Under the pieces are notes generated by a model, which made no database searches, was not told the origin of the DNA, and worked only from the letters and a program-made list of their open reading frames with translations. A program made the translations under genes and the position numbers. A stretch of DNA of 64,000 nucleotides from Nitrospiraceae bacterium (GTDB lineage: Bacteria > Nitrospirota > Nitrospiria > Nitrospirales > UBA2166), in assembly GCA_002726235.1 (NCBI GenBank), contig PBSN01000008.1, positions 386,635 through 450,634 of the forward strand, read 5' to 3'. Shown in pieces: positions 1 through 7,529 of this stretch (its first letter is position 1; each line of letters opens with the position of its first letter).

Positions 1-2
1 CA

Positions 3-302
3 CCAAGAATCCCAAGATGCTTGAGCGGGAGCTTTGTCAATGTTGCACAATCCACATACACGTTGTTGGAACGCTACTATGAAGAACTTACGACACCTTA
101 CACTTCATCTAACGAAGGATCAAGAAATGCAACGATTCAGCCACTCCCTTTTGCACATAACAGCGTTGTTGTGCGCTCAAACACTTACGGATTTCTATAC
201 GCACGGATTTGCGCACCTCAGATCTCCTTCGAACTCGAAATCAGAGAACCTAAGTCCTTGCGATGGGAAGTCATCCTTGACAATCTACCTTTGAACTCTT
301 AG
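3..302 (+). CDS. Possible 3' end of an unrecognised protein, open at the left edge
   Basis: This frame is open from the window edge to a TAG stop and ends 14 bases before a clear intrinsic terminator, which argues that something on the plus strand is transcribed to here. About 99 residues are visible. They are mixed in composition, with no signal peptide, membrane segment or motif I recognise, and the tail reads like ordinary soluble protein (LRWEVILDNLPLNS). A second overlapping frame (34-294) is interrupted just upstream and looks less protein-like. I cannot name the family. It could also be an untranslated tail of an upstream transcript. Confidence 0.35.
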   Translation, partial: PRIPRCLSGSFVNVAQSTYTLLERYYEELTTPYTSSNEGSRNATIQPLPFAHNSVVVRSNTYGFLYARICAPQISFELEIREPKSLRWEVILDNLPLNS

Positions 303-316
303 CATAAACACATGAT

Positions 317-345
317 GCTCTGGTCAATGTGGCCAGAGCTTTTTT
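317..345 (+). terminator. Rho-independent terminator upstream of purA
   Basis: A perfect 7-bp stem (GCTCTGG at 317-323 with CCAGAGC at 333-339) closes a 9-base loop and is followed directly by six T. It ends the transcript entering from the left and isolates purA. The longer in-frame extension of purA would begin inside this hairpin, which is one reason to reject that start. Confidence 0.85.
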
Positions 346-377
346 GTGCGGTGTTATCGCAAAATTCGAGGAGAAAC

Positions 378-1679
378 ATGCCGAATATCATCGTTGTAGG
401 AACGCAATGGGGAGATGAAGGCAAAGGGAAGATTGTGCATCTTTTAGCCAAAGATGCGGATGTGATTGTTAGGTATCAGGGAGGCGCAAATGCCGGCCAT
501 ACCGTAATTGATCATCGCGCGCAGTATACGTTTCACATGATACCATCAGGCATTTTGCATCCAGGGAAAACATGTATTCTTGGCAATGGCATGGTCATCG
601 ACCCTGCCGCTCTCCTTGAAGAGATTGAACTTCTTGAGTCCCAACAGATTCCCGTGCGAGAGAATTTTTTGATCAGCCATCGTGCACATTTAATCCTGCC
701 CTATCATCGAGCTATTGAGAGAGCAAACGAGAAGCTTAAGGGCCCCAGGCGGATCGGCACAACTGGTCGTGGGATTGGGCCTTCATATGCCGATAAAATG
801 GGACGCACGGGTATTCGCATGTGTGACCTGCTTGATCCAACTGGGTTTCGAAAAATACTCGAGGCAAACCTGGCTGAAATGAATTTACTCTTTAATCGCC
901 TCTATGACGCTGAAAGCATGGATCTCGAAAAAATTTTTGAGACCTACTGTGGCTATGGGGAGCGTTTAAAAAGTCATGTCGTTGACATCTCCTTACTTAT
1001 TAACGATCTCATTGACCGCTCCAAAACAGTGCTTTTTGAAGGAGCGCAAGGCACACACCTTGATGTTGACCATGGGACATATCCTTTTGTCACCTCATCA
1101 AGTTCGACGGCCGGTGGCGCGTGCACCGGAACAGGTGTGGGGCCAACTCGAATCAACGAAGTTATCGGTGTTACAAAGGCCTATACCACGCGTGTCGGGA
1201 GCGGCCCATTTCCAACCGAACTCCTTGGAGATGCCGGCAATGGCCTAAAAACACGCGGTAACGAATTTGGAGCAACAACGGGCAGACCACGCCGATGCGG
1301 CTGGTATGATGCCGTCGCGGTCAAATATGCGGTTCGTGTCAATGGTTTGTCGTCTCTTGCGGTGACGAAGCTCGATGTGCTGGACGGAGAGCCAGAAATA
1401 AAACTATGCACAAGTTATCTCTATGATGGGAAACACTATACAGATATGCCTCTCAATGAGGCGATTATCAATTCCTGCGAGCCTGTCTACGAGGTGTTGG
1501 AGGGTTGGGAAACCCCAACAAGTGGAGCGACCTTATATCAGGAATTACCTGAACCTGCAAAACGTTTTATTGAAAGGGTTGAAGTGCTTGCTGGGTGCAA
1601 GGTTGATATCGTTTCAACCGGCTCCCGCGAAAATGAAACAATTATCATAAGAAATCCCCTTGTTACGGAAAAGCAATAA
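378..1679 (+). CDS. purA: Adenylosuccinate synthetase
   Basis: PurA joins IMP and aspartate with GTP to give adenylosuccinate, the first committed step of AMP synthesis in the cytoplasm. The protein has 433 residues, the usual bacterial length. The N-terminus has the GTP loop WGDEGKGK and then GANAGHT; GTTGRGIGPSYADK follows in the IMP-binding region. Near the C-terminal third are TTGRPRRCGWYD and the base-recognition segment VTKLDVLDG. The reading frame extends 22 codons further upstream to 312, but that stretch lies within the terminator. ATG 378 has a good ribosome site (GAGGAG at 368-373), so I start there. It stands alone on the plus strand, convergent with csp. Confidence 0.97.
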   Translation: MPNIIVVGTQWGDEGKGKIVHLLAKDADVIVRYQGGANAGHTVIDHRAQYTFHMIPSGILHPGKTCILGNGMVIDPAALLEEIELLESQQIPVRENFLISHRAHLILPYHRAIERANEKLKGPRRIGTTGRGIGPSYADKMGRTGIRMCDLLDPTGFRKILEANLAEMNLLFNRLYDAESMDLEKIFETYCGYGERLKSHVVDISLLINDLIDRSKTVLFEGAQGTHLDVDHGTYPFVTSSSSTAGGACTGTGVGPTRINEVIGVTKAYTTRVGSGPFPTELLGDAGNGLKTRGNEFGATTGRPRRCGWYDAVAVKYAVRVNGLSSLAVTKLDVLDGEPEIKLCTSYLYDGKHYTDMPLNEAIINSCEPVYEVLEGWETPTSGATLYQELPEPAKRFIERVEVLAGCKVDIVSTGSRENETIIIRNPLVTEKQ

Positions 1680-1747
1680 CAAAGGGATGCTTGAAAAGAA
1701 TCGACGTGTTGAAACTGGCAGTGAGTAGTAGCGTGCGAAGAAGCAAT

Positions 1748-1779
1748 GTGATGCGCGACACTCAAGTGCCGCACATCAC
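1748..1779. terminator. Hairpin between convergent purA and csp
   Basis: A long interrupted stem (GTGATG at 1748-1753 with CATCAC at 1774-1779, continued inside by GCG/CGC and CAC/GTG) sits between two convergent stop codons. It lacks a clear T-run on either strand, so it is only a candidate shared terminator or mRNA-end stabiliser. Confidence 0.4.
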
Positions 1780-1789
1780 GCGCCTCCTA

Positions 1790-1999
1790 CTACGAATCCT
1801 GAGATTTAGTGACGTTTGACGCTTGCGGGCCTTTTGCGCCCTGAATGATTTCGAATTCGACTTCCTCTCCCTCTTTCAGGGTTTTGAAACCATCCCCTTG
1901 GAGCGCAGAATAATGCACAAAGACATCGCCCCCATCTTCAAGTTTAATAAACCCAAAGCCTTTTTTCTCATTGAACCATTTGACTGTTCCAGTACTCAC
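1790..1999 (-). CDS. Cold-shock domain protein (CspA family)
   Basis: This 69-residue protein is a single cold-shock domain, a five-stranded OB fold that binds single-stranded RNA or DNA and melts mRNA structure. Both nucleic-acid motifs are present: RNP1 as KGFGFI (about residues 13-18) and RNP2 as VFVHYSAL (about 26-33). The start is fixed by a perfect Shine-Dalgarno sequence, AAGGAGG, six bases upstream of the ATG. The gene is alone on the minus strand and convergent with purA. A strong terminator at 2092-2124 and a promoter-like site at 2186-2214 lie upstream on the same strand, so expression may be controlled through the leader. Which cold-shock paralogue it is cannot be told from one copy. 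Confidence 0.95.
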   Translation of the reverse strand: MSTGTVKWFNEKKGFGFIKLEDGGDVFVHYSALQGDGFKTLKEGEEVEFEIIQGAKGPQASNVTKSQDS

Positions 2000-2091
2000 A
2001 ACTGCCTCCTTCTTGATGCCAAAACTAAGGTTGATGCTAGAAAACTAAGACCTAGAGGGCATCTCTTTAAGCCGTAGTTGGGTGCAGGACA

Positions 2092-2124
2092 GAAAAAACC
2101 GTAGAAGGACAACTCCTCCTACGG
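2092..2124 (-). terminator. Intrinsic terminator upstream of csp on the minus strand
   Basis: An 11-bp stem with one mismatch (CCGTAG at 2099-2104 with CTACGG at 2119-2124, continued by AGGA/TCCT) closes a four-base loop. Read on the minus strand it is followed by six T (2093-2098). It cannot end csp, which lies downstream, and no protein gene is read into it from the right. It therefore ends a short transcript or acts as a leader attenuator of csp. Confidence 0.7.
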
Positions 2125-2179
2125 CATACGCTGTCATCAAAGCCTAAAAATCTGTCCATGCGTGAACTAGTACAAAAAC
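2092..2179 (-). ncRNA. Candidate small RNA or attenuated csp leader
   Basis: A sigma-70-like promoter (2186-2214) and an intrinsic terminator (2092-2124) frame about 88 bases on the minus strand with no convincing open reading frame. That is the geometry of a bacterial small RNA. If the terminator is read through, the same transcript would become a leader of about 180 bases in front of csp. The 5' arm (GCCGTAG) could instead pair with CTACGGC near 2072-2078, a possible antiterminated fold. It is inferred from sequence layout only; I recognise no known RNA family. Confidence 0.3.
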
Positions 2180-2185
2180 GTCCCC

Positions 2186-2214
2186 ACAATAGCTGAATTG
2201 ACCGCCGTGGTCAA
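2186..2214 (-). promoter_or_regulatory. Sigma-70-like promoter on the minus strand
   Basis: Minus-strand TTGACC (2209-2214) and TATTGT (2186-2191) are separated by exactly 17 bases. Matches to consensus are 5/6 and 4/6. A start near 2179 is predicted. An eight-base C tract lies further upstream at 2253-2260. Confidence 0.4.
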
Positions 2215-2384
2215 GCACAGCAGTCAAGATACTTTTATCGACTGCCAATTCACCCCCCCCTCTGCATGGAGAGCTTGTTATCCTCGCCTGCCGAATTTAC
2301 ACGATAGCACTCATCGGCTATCATACCTAGGTTTTCAACCCATTTGCGTGAATCAGCATTCTCGTCTTCCCATCGCAGGTCTTT

Positions 2385-3488
2385 ATGCGTTCCCTAACAC
2401 TTAACCGGTATATTTTATCGGAATTGTGCCTTCCATTCTCCTTGGCCATTGGCGGATTGTTGTTTGTACTGCTGACTAGGGAGATGACACGGGTAGCAGA
2501 GTTACTAGTGGTGCAAGGCGTTTCGACACTTATGGTCCTCAAACTTATTGCGTACATCCTTCCTTCGTTTATGATTTTGACACTTCCCATTGCCACCCTC
2601 ATTGCATCAACCTGTGCCTTTAGCAGGCTCGCAGCCGATCACGAACTCATTGCTATACAAGCAAGTGGCATCGGGATTCGACAACTTCTTATTCCGGTTT
2701 CAGTATTTTCTATCTGCATTTATGTAGTGGCCTTTTCCCTTTCATTGTGGGCACAGCCCTGGAGTGGGGCGTCACTGAAAACGCTCGCTCTGGGTATGAT
2801 CAAGGAACAGCTGATGCTTCCTCTCGATGAGGGCATGTTCAACGATCCCGTCGATGGGCTTATGATTTATATCCCGCAAACGGACACAGCATCCAAAGGA
2901 ATTTTCATTGCTGATTCCCGGAATGATGAAGGGAACAGAATCCTCGTCGCACAAAACTGGACACTGTTAAGTGATCCGGAAAGCGAACGCATAGGTCTCC
3001 GCCTGATAAACGGGAGCATCCATATCAAAACTCAAATCCCCAATGCAAGTCAGCGCGTGACATTTGATACATACGACATGCAACTAGAATTCGATAAGGG
3101 TTTTCAAACACCCATGACGGATATTCTAGACCTCAACGGCATTTATACGCGTCTTCATGCGTCAGATTGGACGGATGTCAGCGCATTGAAACAACTTGAG
3201 GCATACCACCGGACTTGGGCAATACCAGCAGCATGCCTAATCTTTGGATTCATTGGTGTTCCGCTCGGTGTTCGCTCCGGCGTTGCTGGCCGGATCGGAG
3301 GACTTGGCGTGGGCGTTGCTGGCATCCTCTTTTACTACCTGCTCAACATCTTTGGCGATTTCTTAGTATCCACGCGTACCATGACCCCATGGATCGCGGC
3401 GTGGCTTCCCAATGCCATCTTTATTGTGTTATCCGCATTTCTCTTCCGCTTGGTCTTGCCTTCCGCACCTCAACTGAGGTATCGCTGA
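2385..3488 (+). CDS. lptF: LPS export permease LptF (YjgP/YjgQ family)
   Basis: LptF is one of the two inner-membrane permeases of the LptB2FG transporter that lifts LPS from the inner membrane onto the LptC/A bridge. The 367 residues match the family: TM helices in the first 130 residues (starting SLTLNRYILSELCLPFSLAIGG), a periplasmic beta-rich domain in the middle, and three C-terminal TM helices with WAIPAACLIFGFIGVPLGVRSG. The conserved cytoplasmic segment SRLAADHELIAIQASG, which contacts the LptB ATPase, is clear. It is followed 15 bases later by lptG, so the two form an operon. LptB, LptA and LptC are not in the window. Confidence 0.93.
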   Translation: MRSLTLNRYILSELCLPFSLAIGGLLFVLLTREMTRVAELLVVQGVSTLMVLKLIAYILPSFMILTLPIATLIASTCAFSRLAADHELIAIQASGIGIRQLLIPVSVFSICIYVVAFSLSLWAQPWSGASLKTLALGMIKEQLMLPLDEGMFNDPVDGLMIYIPQTDTASKGIFIADSRNDEGNRILVAQNWTLLSDPESERIGLRLINGSIHIKTQIPNASQRVTFDTYDMQLEFDKGFQTPMTDILDLNGIYTRLHASDWTDVSALKQLEAYHRTWAIPAACLIFGFIGVPLGVRSGVAGRIGGLGVGVAGILFYYLLNIFGDFLVSTRTMTPWIAAWLPNAIFIVLSAFLFRLVLPSAPQLRYR

Positions 3489-3503
3489 GAGAGGATTGAC
3501 GCA

Positions 3504-4601
3504 TTGGCAATCTGGCTTTTAGATCGATACCTCATATCCAAATACCTCAGGATTCTGGGTATTGCAACGACGGCATTGCTCTCAATTTACCTGACCATTG
3601 ATTTTGTTGAGCAGATACGTAAATACTTAAAAGATGACACTCAACTTCTTGATATAATTAGCTATTTAGGGCTTAAGATCCCTGCTATCATTTATCAACT
3701 AACTCCCCTTGCCATCTTACTCGCGACGCTTATCACGCTTGGAACCCTCTCGTACGACAATGAAATTACCGCCATGCGAGCGGGCGGTATCAACCTTTGG
3801 CGTATTACTGCCTCCTTCCTTATCTTTCCATTGGCCCTCAGCCTTCTTCTGCTCGCAGCCGATCATTCGTTGCTTCCAACCACAAATGACCGAGCCCACT
3901 ATGTGCGAACGACTGTTCTTGAACAACATCCCGAGCAAGCGCTTTTCACACAAAACCGTATTTGGTTGCGAGTATCAGCAAACACTTTCATGAATGTGCA
4001 ACTTGTTGATCTTAGTCAGTCAACGCTCTTTGGGATTAGTTTGTATCGGCTCAGCCAGGACTTCGCGTTGCAAGAGATGATTGACGCGCAAGAACTTCGA
4101 CACGATAACGATCAATGGATACTGATATCTGGCATCAAGAGACATTTTCTTGACGACGGGAGAATCCAAACGATCCCGTTTTATCAGGAACCCGTTGACT
4201 TGAAATATGAGCCACTCGAACTTAGGAAGCGGTTAACCATCACGCCTGACAATCTGACCCTACCAGAGCTTGCAAACTATATTGATCGTTTAGAAGAAAG
4301 CGGATACCCCTCGTCCAAATACTCCGCGAATTACTATGGCCGGTACGCTTTTCCTTTTGCTTCTCTTGTTATGGCGATACTTGGGATTTCCATCACCATG
4401 ATGGAACTCAGAACTCGTAGAAAACACTTTGCACGAAGCATAGGATTCACGCTCCTTATTGGGTTTCATTATTGGATCATTCATTCATTTGCCATCGGAA
4501 TAGGCCGTGGTGATGTGATACCTCCAGCGGTCGCAGGATGGACTGCGAACACCCTCTTCCTTACTATTGGATTTTTTCTCATGTCACGAATCCGTCAGTA
4601 G
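3504..4601 (+). CDS. lptG: LPS export permease LptG (YjgP/YjgQ family)
   Basis: This is the partner permease of LptF, 365 residues with the same plan: N-terminal TM helices, a periplasmic jellyroll-like middle, and C-terminal TM helices. The LptB-contacting segment reads LSYDNEITAMRAGG. The start is TTG at 3504 with an AGAGAGGA ribosome site nine bases upstream, and only 15 bases separate it from lptF. Assignment as G rather than F rests on gene order and on the N-terminus (LDRYLISKYLRILGIATTAL), so the F/G labels could be exchanged. The YjgP/YjgQ family assignment itself is secure. Confidence 0.92.
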   Translation: MAIWLLDRYLISKYLRILGIATTALLSIYLTIDFVEQIRKYLKDDTQLLDIISYLGLKIPAIIYQLTPLAILLATLITLGTLSYDNEITAMRAGGINLWRITASFLIFPLALSLLLLAADHSLLPTTNDRAHYVRTTVLEQHPEQALFTQNRIWLRVSANTFMNVQLVDLSQSTLFGISLYRLSQDFALQEMIDAQELRHDNDQWILISGIKRHFLDDGRIQTIPFYQEPVDLKYEPLELRKRLTITPDNLTLPELANYIDRLEESGYPSSKYSANYYGRYAFPFASLVMAILGISITMMELRTRRKHFARSIGFTLLIGFHYWIIHSFAIGIGRGDVIPPAVAGWTANTLFLTIGFFLMSRIRQ

Positions 4602-4915
4602 AGGCGGTTGCAAAAGTCCATCACACCAATGTTATCGTCCCATTGTCGTTTTCACGCACTCCATATACACTTACGCGCCGACGACCCTGAAGTCTTGCGG
4701 TCAAGAATTTTAGCCCCCCCCCATAATACTCCTGACACTTGAGAGAATTAAAACCTTCTAAAATTTGTGACTTCGAGTCGTCGCTGGGCCTTTCAAAAAG
4801 CCGTGTTCTGGCAGAAAACTAAGAGGATGCTTCCATGAAAATTTACAATTTATGGAAAGCATATTATGGCCATTCTGAAAAAAGCGCAGGCTGAATTGTC
4901 TATTTCAAGGTCATA
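4602..4915. other. Gene-free stretch between convergent lptG and the AlgH-like gene
   Basis: No gene is supported here. It contains a run of nine C (4714-4722) and an AT-rich inverted repeat, ATGCTTCCAT at 4827-4836 with ATGGAAAGCAT at 4852-4862. The repeat could form a hairpin but has no T-run on either strand. A 19-codon frame (4835-4894) with an AGAGGA ribosome-like site overlaps the repeat but is too short to call. Confidence 0.5.
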
Positions 4916-5593
4916 TCAAAATTGATGAGCAGGAGGCGAAAAGGAATATGAGGATTGATCGTAAACCTGAATAGCTTGAGAAGCCTCGAATAGTTTCGAC
5001 CAGACATCACTCGGATCAGGATTAAAAATAAAATTCGCATCCCCTTGCAATAGATGCCATGCACCTTGTGCCATCTCAGATGCAAGTTGACCTGGGGACC
5101 ACCCCGCATGACCTGAATAGACTCGCAGTACCCCTTCAAGTGCAGAACTGTCACGAAGCGGCTGAAGCACATCGAAACTCGTGCTCACGTAAACATCCGA
5201 AAATACGTGTTGTCCATCCTGGAGCTTCTCAGGATAGCGAAAGAGAAAAATTGGGTTTTCCATGGCAACAGGCCCACCGAAATACAACATCAAATCTACG
5301 CCCCTTAATGCAGTTACCTGTGGCAGTGCTTGAGAAAGAGAGATATCTCTGGGACGATTAATAATGACTCCGTGCGTTCCATGTTCCCCGTGATTCCACA
5401 ACAATACAACCGTCTGCCGAAAATACGGATCACTCATCGCTGAATCCGCAATGAGAAATACTCCTGGCTGAATAGAGGGATTCTCCACGCTTGGAAAGGC
5501 GTCTGCAGACACACCCTGACCAAGGAGCAAAAAAAGAGTGGCACACACGACACGACAGTACTGTTCAACATTTGCACCTCGACACATGAACAT
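4916..5593 (-). CDS. YqgE/AlgH family protein with an export signal
   Basis: The mature part matches the YqgE/AlgH (DUF179) family: PGVFLIADSAMSDPYFRQTVVLL, the hallmark GVIINRP near residue 75, YFGGPV, and YSGHAGWSPGQLASE near residue 160. The family has no settled biochemical role. The odd point is the N-terminus: residues 8-32 form a hydrophobic signal-like segment ending GVSADA, whereas most AlgH proteins are cytoplasmic. The start codon overlaps the stop of the upstream gene (TAATG), indicating translational coupling; a second in-frame ATG lies two codons later. It is the last gene of a ten-gene cytochrome/SoxYZ unit, so a periplasmic role alongside those proteins is plausible but inferred. 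Confidence 0.85.
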   Translation of the reverse strand: MFMCRGANVEQYCRVVCATLFLLLGQGVSADAFPSVENPSIQPGVFLIADSAMSDPYFRQTVVLLWNHGEHGTHGVIINRPRDISLSQALPQVTALRGVDLMLYFGGPVAMENPIFLFRYPEKLQDGQHVFSDVYVSTSFDVLQPLRDSSALEGVLRVYSGHAGWSPGQLASEMAQGAWHLLQGDANFIFNPDPSDVWSKLFEASQAIQVYDQSSYSFSPPAHQF

Positions 5594-6561
5594 TAATCAA
5601 TACGGACCGGCCAAGGCACATCTTTCAAGACATAAGTCGCAAGGCGTTTTGCCATCTCAATTTGCTTCCCAGTATCATTTTCGTTCAAAACATCTCTCAA
5701 CCCTTGACCAAATAGCTTATCCCTCACCAAGATAAACTGAAGCTCTTCAGCTGCCGAGACATGCCACAGACCTCGCAGGCGAAACCAAGAGAAGACGACC
5801 TGGTCAAGAAAAGTCGGTAATAGATATCGAGCACGATCTGGATGATCGGTCGCCTCTTGCATCTTCCCAAGCCAATGGTAACACTCTGCTTTCAGAGATA
5901 TTTTTTCATTAACAGAGGGGTAGGGAGGACCCTGTCGAAATCGCCGAGTAGCCACGTCTAGAATTTTCGAAGCGATCCCATCGCGCTCAAACAATACTCG
6001 CGCTTTGCGAAGAAATGAGGGAAGATGCAGTGATGTCTGAAGTTCTTCTTCAAGTCCTTTTTGGCCCCGATAGGAGATATCAATTAGCTGTCGTTTCACA
6101 CGAATCCATTGTGCGCTCTGTTCTTCACCCTTGATGATAACGAGGATGAAATGTTTTCCTCTACGCTTTGACCGAGCATCGTAGGCTGCCGCGGGCATAA
6201 TAATCCCGAGCAAATCTCCACCTCGCTTTGCTTTTATATGTCGTAGCGCTATGGGAAGAAGTTCATTAAGTTCATCGCCAAACTCGTCCGCAAGCCAGAT
6301 TGGCAAGGAAGGTTCGGGAAGTTGACTCTCACCATCAGCGATTATCGTACTCGATGTTTCCTGGGGAGATTCATGTGTTGCAGAGAGATTCATCTCATTT
6401 TGTGTAAGATCAGTTTGAATTACTGCTGATGCGTCTAAATCAACATGCGGACGGTTCACATCCACGTCATCTTTCGAAGAGGCTACATAGCCATCTGGCT
6501 GAATTACATGCGCGACTTCAGATGCTTCGGGTTGAGCACCCATCGTTTGTTCTCTATTCAT
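5593..6561 (-). CDS. Unknown protein, degenerate nucleotidyltransferase-like fold
   Basis: The 322 residues fall into an acidic, low-complexity first hundred and a folded remainder. The folded part is laid out like nucleotidyltransferase-plus-helical proteins. It has a GIIMPAAAYDARSKRRGKH segment where the catalytic G-S/DxD motif would sit, then a strand with QLIDISYR, then KARVLFERDG, then a helical tail (about residues 235-320). The catalytic Gly-Ser and paired acidic residues are not visible, so if the assignment is right it is probably inactive. I do not recognise a named family. No signal peptide is seen. It lies 5 bases after the Asp-box lipoprotein gene and overlaps the AlgH-like gene. 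Confidence 0.7.
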   Translation of the reverse strand: MNREQTMGAQPEASEVAHVIQPDGYVASSKDDVDVNRPHVDLDASAVIQTDLTQNEMNLSATHESPQETSSTIIADGESQLPEPSLPIWLADEFGDELNELLPIALRHIKAKRGGDLLGIIMPAAAYDARSKRRGKHFILVIIKGEEQSAQWIRVKRQLIDISYRGQKGLEEELQTSLHLPSFLRKARVLFERDGIASKILDVATRRFRQGPPYPSVNEKISLKAECYHWLGKMQEATDHPDRARYLLPTFLDQVVFSWFRLRGLWHVSAAEELQFILVRDKLFGQGLRDVLNENDTGKQIEMAKRLATYVLKDVPWPVRID

Positions 6562-6566
6562 TTTGG

Positions 6567-7529
6567 CTACCCCTTCGCACGATACCTTAGTATCGTGCCC
6601 TCAGCCCCAACTGCCAACCCAAAAGAAGGAGTGACAAAGTCTAGACTCCACAATGTTTTTGTTGTAGGACTTTTCCATTTCGTCCACGTTGCACCGCCAT
6701 CAACGGTATGAAGAAGACTCCCAAGCTCACCAACCGTCCATCCCTTATTCACATCGAGAAAGTCAATTCCGGTCAGTTCTATATCAATATCGCTGGGTTG
6801 AAAATTCCATCGTCGCCCAGCATCGTGGGTCACGGCAATAATTCCACCATCCCCACTTGCCCATCCGTGAGTATTATTCATAAACGACAAGTCAGTGAGG
6901 CGCATTGAAATCCCAACTGGAGAAAAGCCTATGACATTCATAGGTTCCCATGTGTTTCCGCCGTCAGCAGTATGATAAATCTCCCCTTGAACTCCACCTA
7001 TCCAACCATGAGTAGGGTTAACAAATGTGACGGCAGAAAACCATCCGACATCTGGAATATCGTGTGCAGTCCAATTTTTCCCTCCATCCGTTGTATGAAA
7101 GACCTCACTAAAGGTTCCAACAGCCCATCCGTGAAGTTCATCAAAAAAATCTACTGCAAGAAATGCATTCTTGTTGTCGTGCTTCTGAATCTCCCACGTA
7201 TCTCCTCCATCAGTCGTATGAAGAATGGTCATCATATCACCTACGACCCATCCTTTATCAGTAGTGACAAAGTCGACACTATAAAGACTTGATGAAACTC
7301 CACTTGGAAGAACAGTCCACCGATCACCCCCATCACTCGTACGTAAAATCGTCCCCGACTCTCCCACTATCCAGCTAGTTTTGTCGTCGAAAACCGACAC
7401 CCCTGCAAGATTGTATGTTGTATTACTATTCCGAGCCGTCCAGTCTTCATGCTCTCCCGGACAGCCAAGCACAAAAGCCATTGACAAAATACTCAAGGTG
7501 CATAACACCCTAGACCATGATACCTTCAT
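6567..7529 (-). CDS. Ycf48-like Asp-box beta-propeller lipoprotein
   Basis: The protein (320 residues) begins with a lipoprotein signal whose lipobox reads FVLGC at about residues 19-23, so it should be anchored in the periplasmic space. The rest is a seven-bladed propeller of the Ycf48/photosynthesis-assembly-factor-like type. Six Asp-box turns are visible, such as RTSDGGDRW, HTTDGGDTW, HTTDGGKNW, HTADGGNTW and HTVDGGATW, alternating with GWVVGD/GWAVGT strands. Such propellers usually scaffold protein assembly rather than catalyse. The start overlaps the stop of the preceding propeller gene (ATGA), so the two are translated together. Its partner in this cluster is unknown; the neighbouring cytochromes are candidates. 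Confidence 0.88.
   Translation of the reverse strand: MKVSWSRVLCTLSILSMAFVLGCPGEHEDWTARNSNTTYNLAGVSVFDDKTSWIVGESGTILRTSDGGDRWTVLPSGVSSSLYSVDFVTTDKGWVVGDMMTILHTTDGGDTWEIQKHDNKNAFLAVDFFDELHGWAVGTFSEVFHTTDGGKNWTAHDIPDVGWFSAVTFVNPTHGWIGGVQGEIYHTADGGNTWEPMNVIGFSPVGISMRLTDLSFMNNTHGWASGDGGIIAVTHDAGRRWNFQPSDIDIELTGIDFLDVNKGWTVGELGSLLHTVDGGATWTKWKSPTTKTLWSLDFVTPSFGLAVGAEGTILRYRAKG

Larger units (their letters stand above)
2000..2384. other. Gene-free stretch between csp and lptF
   Basis: This divergent intergenic region holds the csp ribosome site, the minus-strand terminator, the candidate small RNA and its promoter, and a C8 tract at 2253-2260. I see no protein-coding frame with a credible start or composition here, and no clear lptF promoter. 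Confidence 0.5.

Noticed and set aside
34-294. 86-codon frame overlapping the left-edge gene
   Set aside because: A stop lies just upstream in the same frame and the composition is less protein-like than the overlapping frame that is open to the window edge.
2198-2404. 68-codon plus-strand frame upstream of lptF
   Set aside because: It overlaps the candidate small-RNA promoter, the C8 tract and the lptF start, and has no recognisable protein features.
4835-4894. 19-codon frame with a ribosome-like site
   Set aside because: It is too short to support, and it sits inside an inverted repeat.
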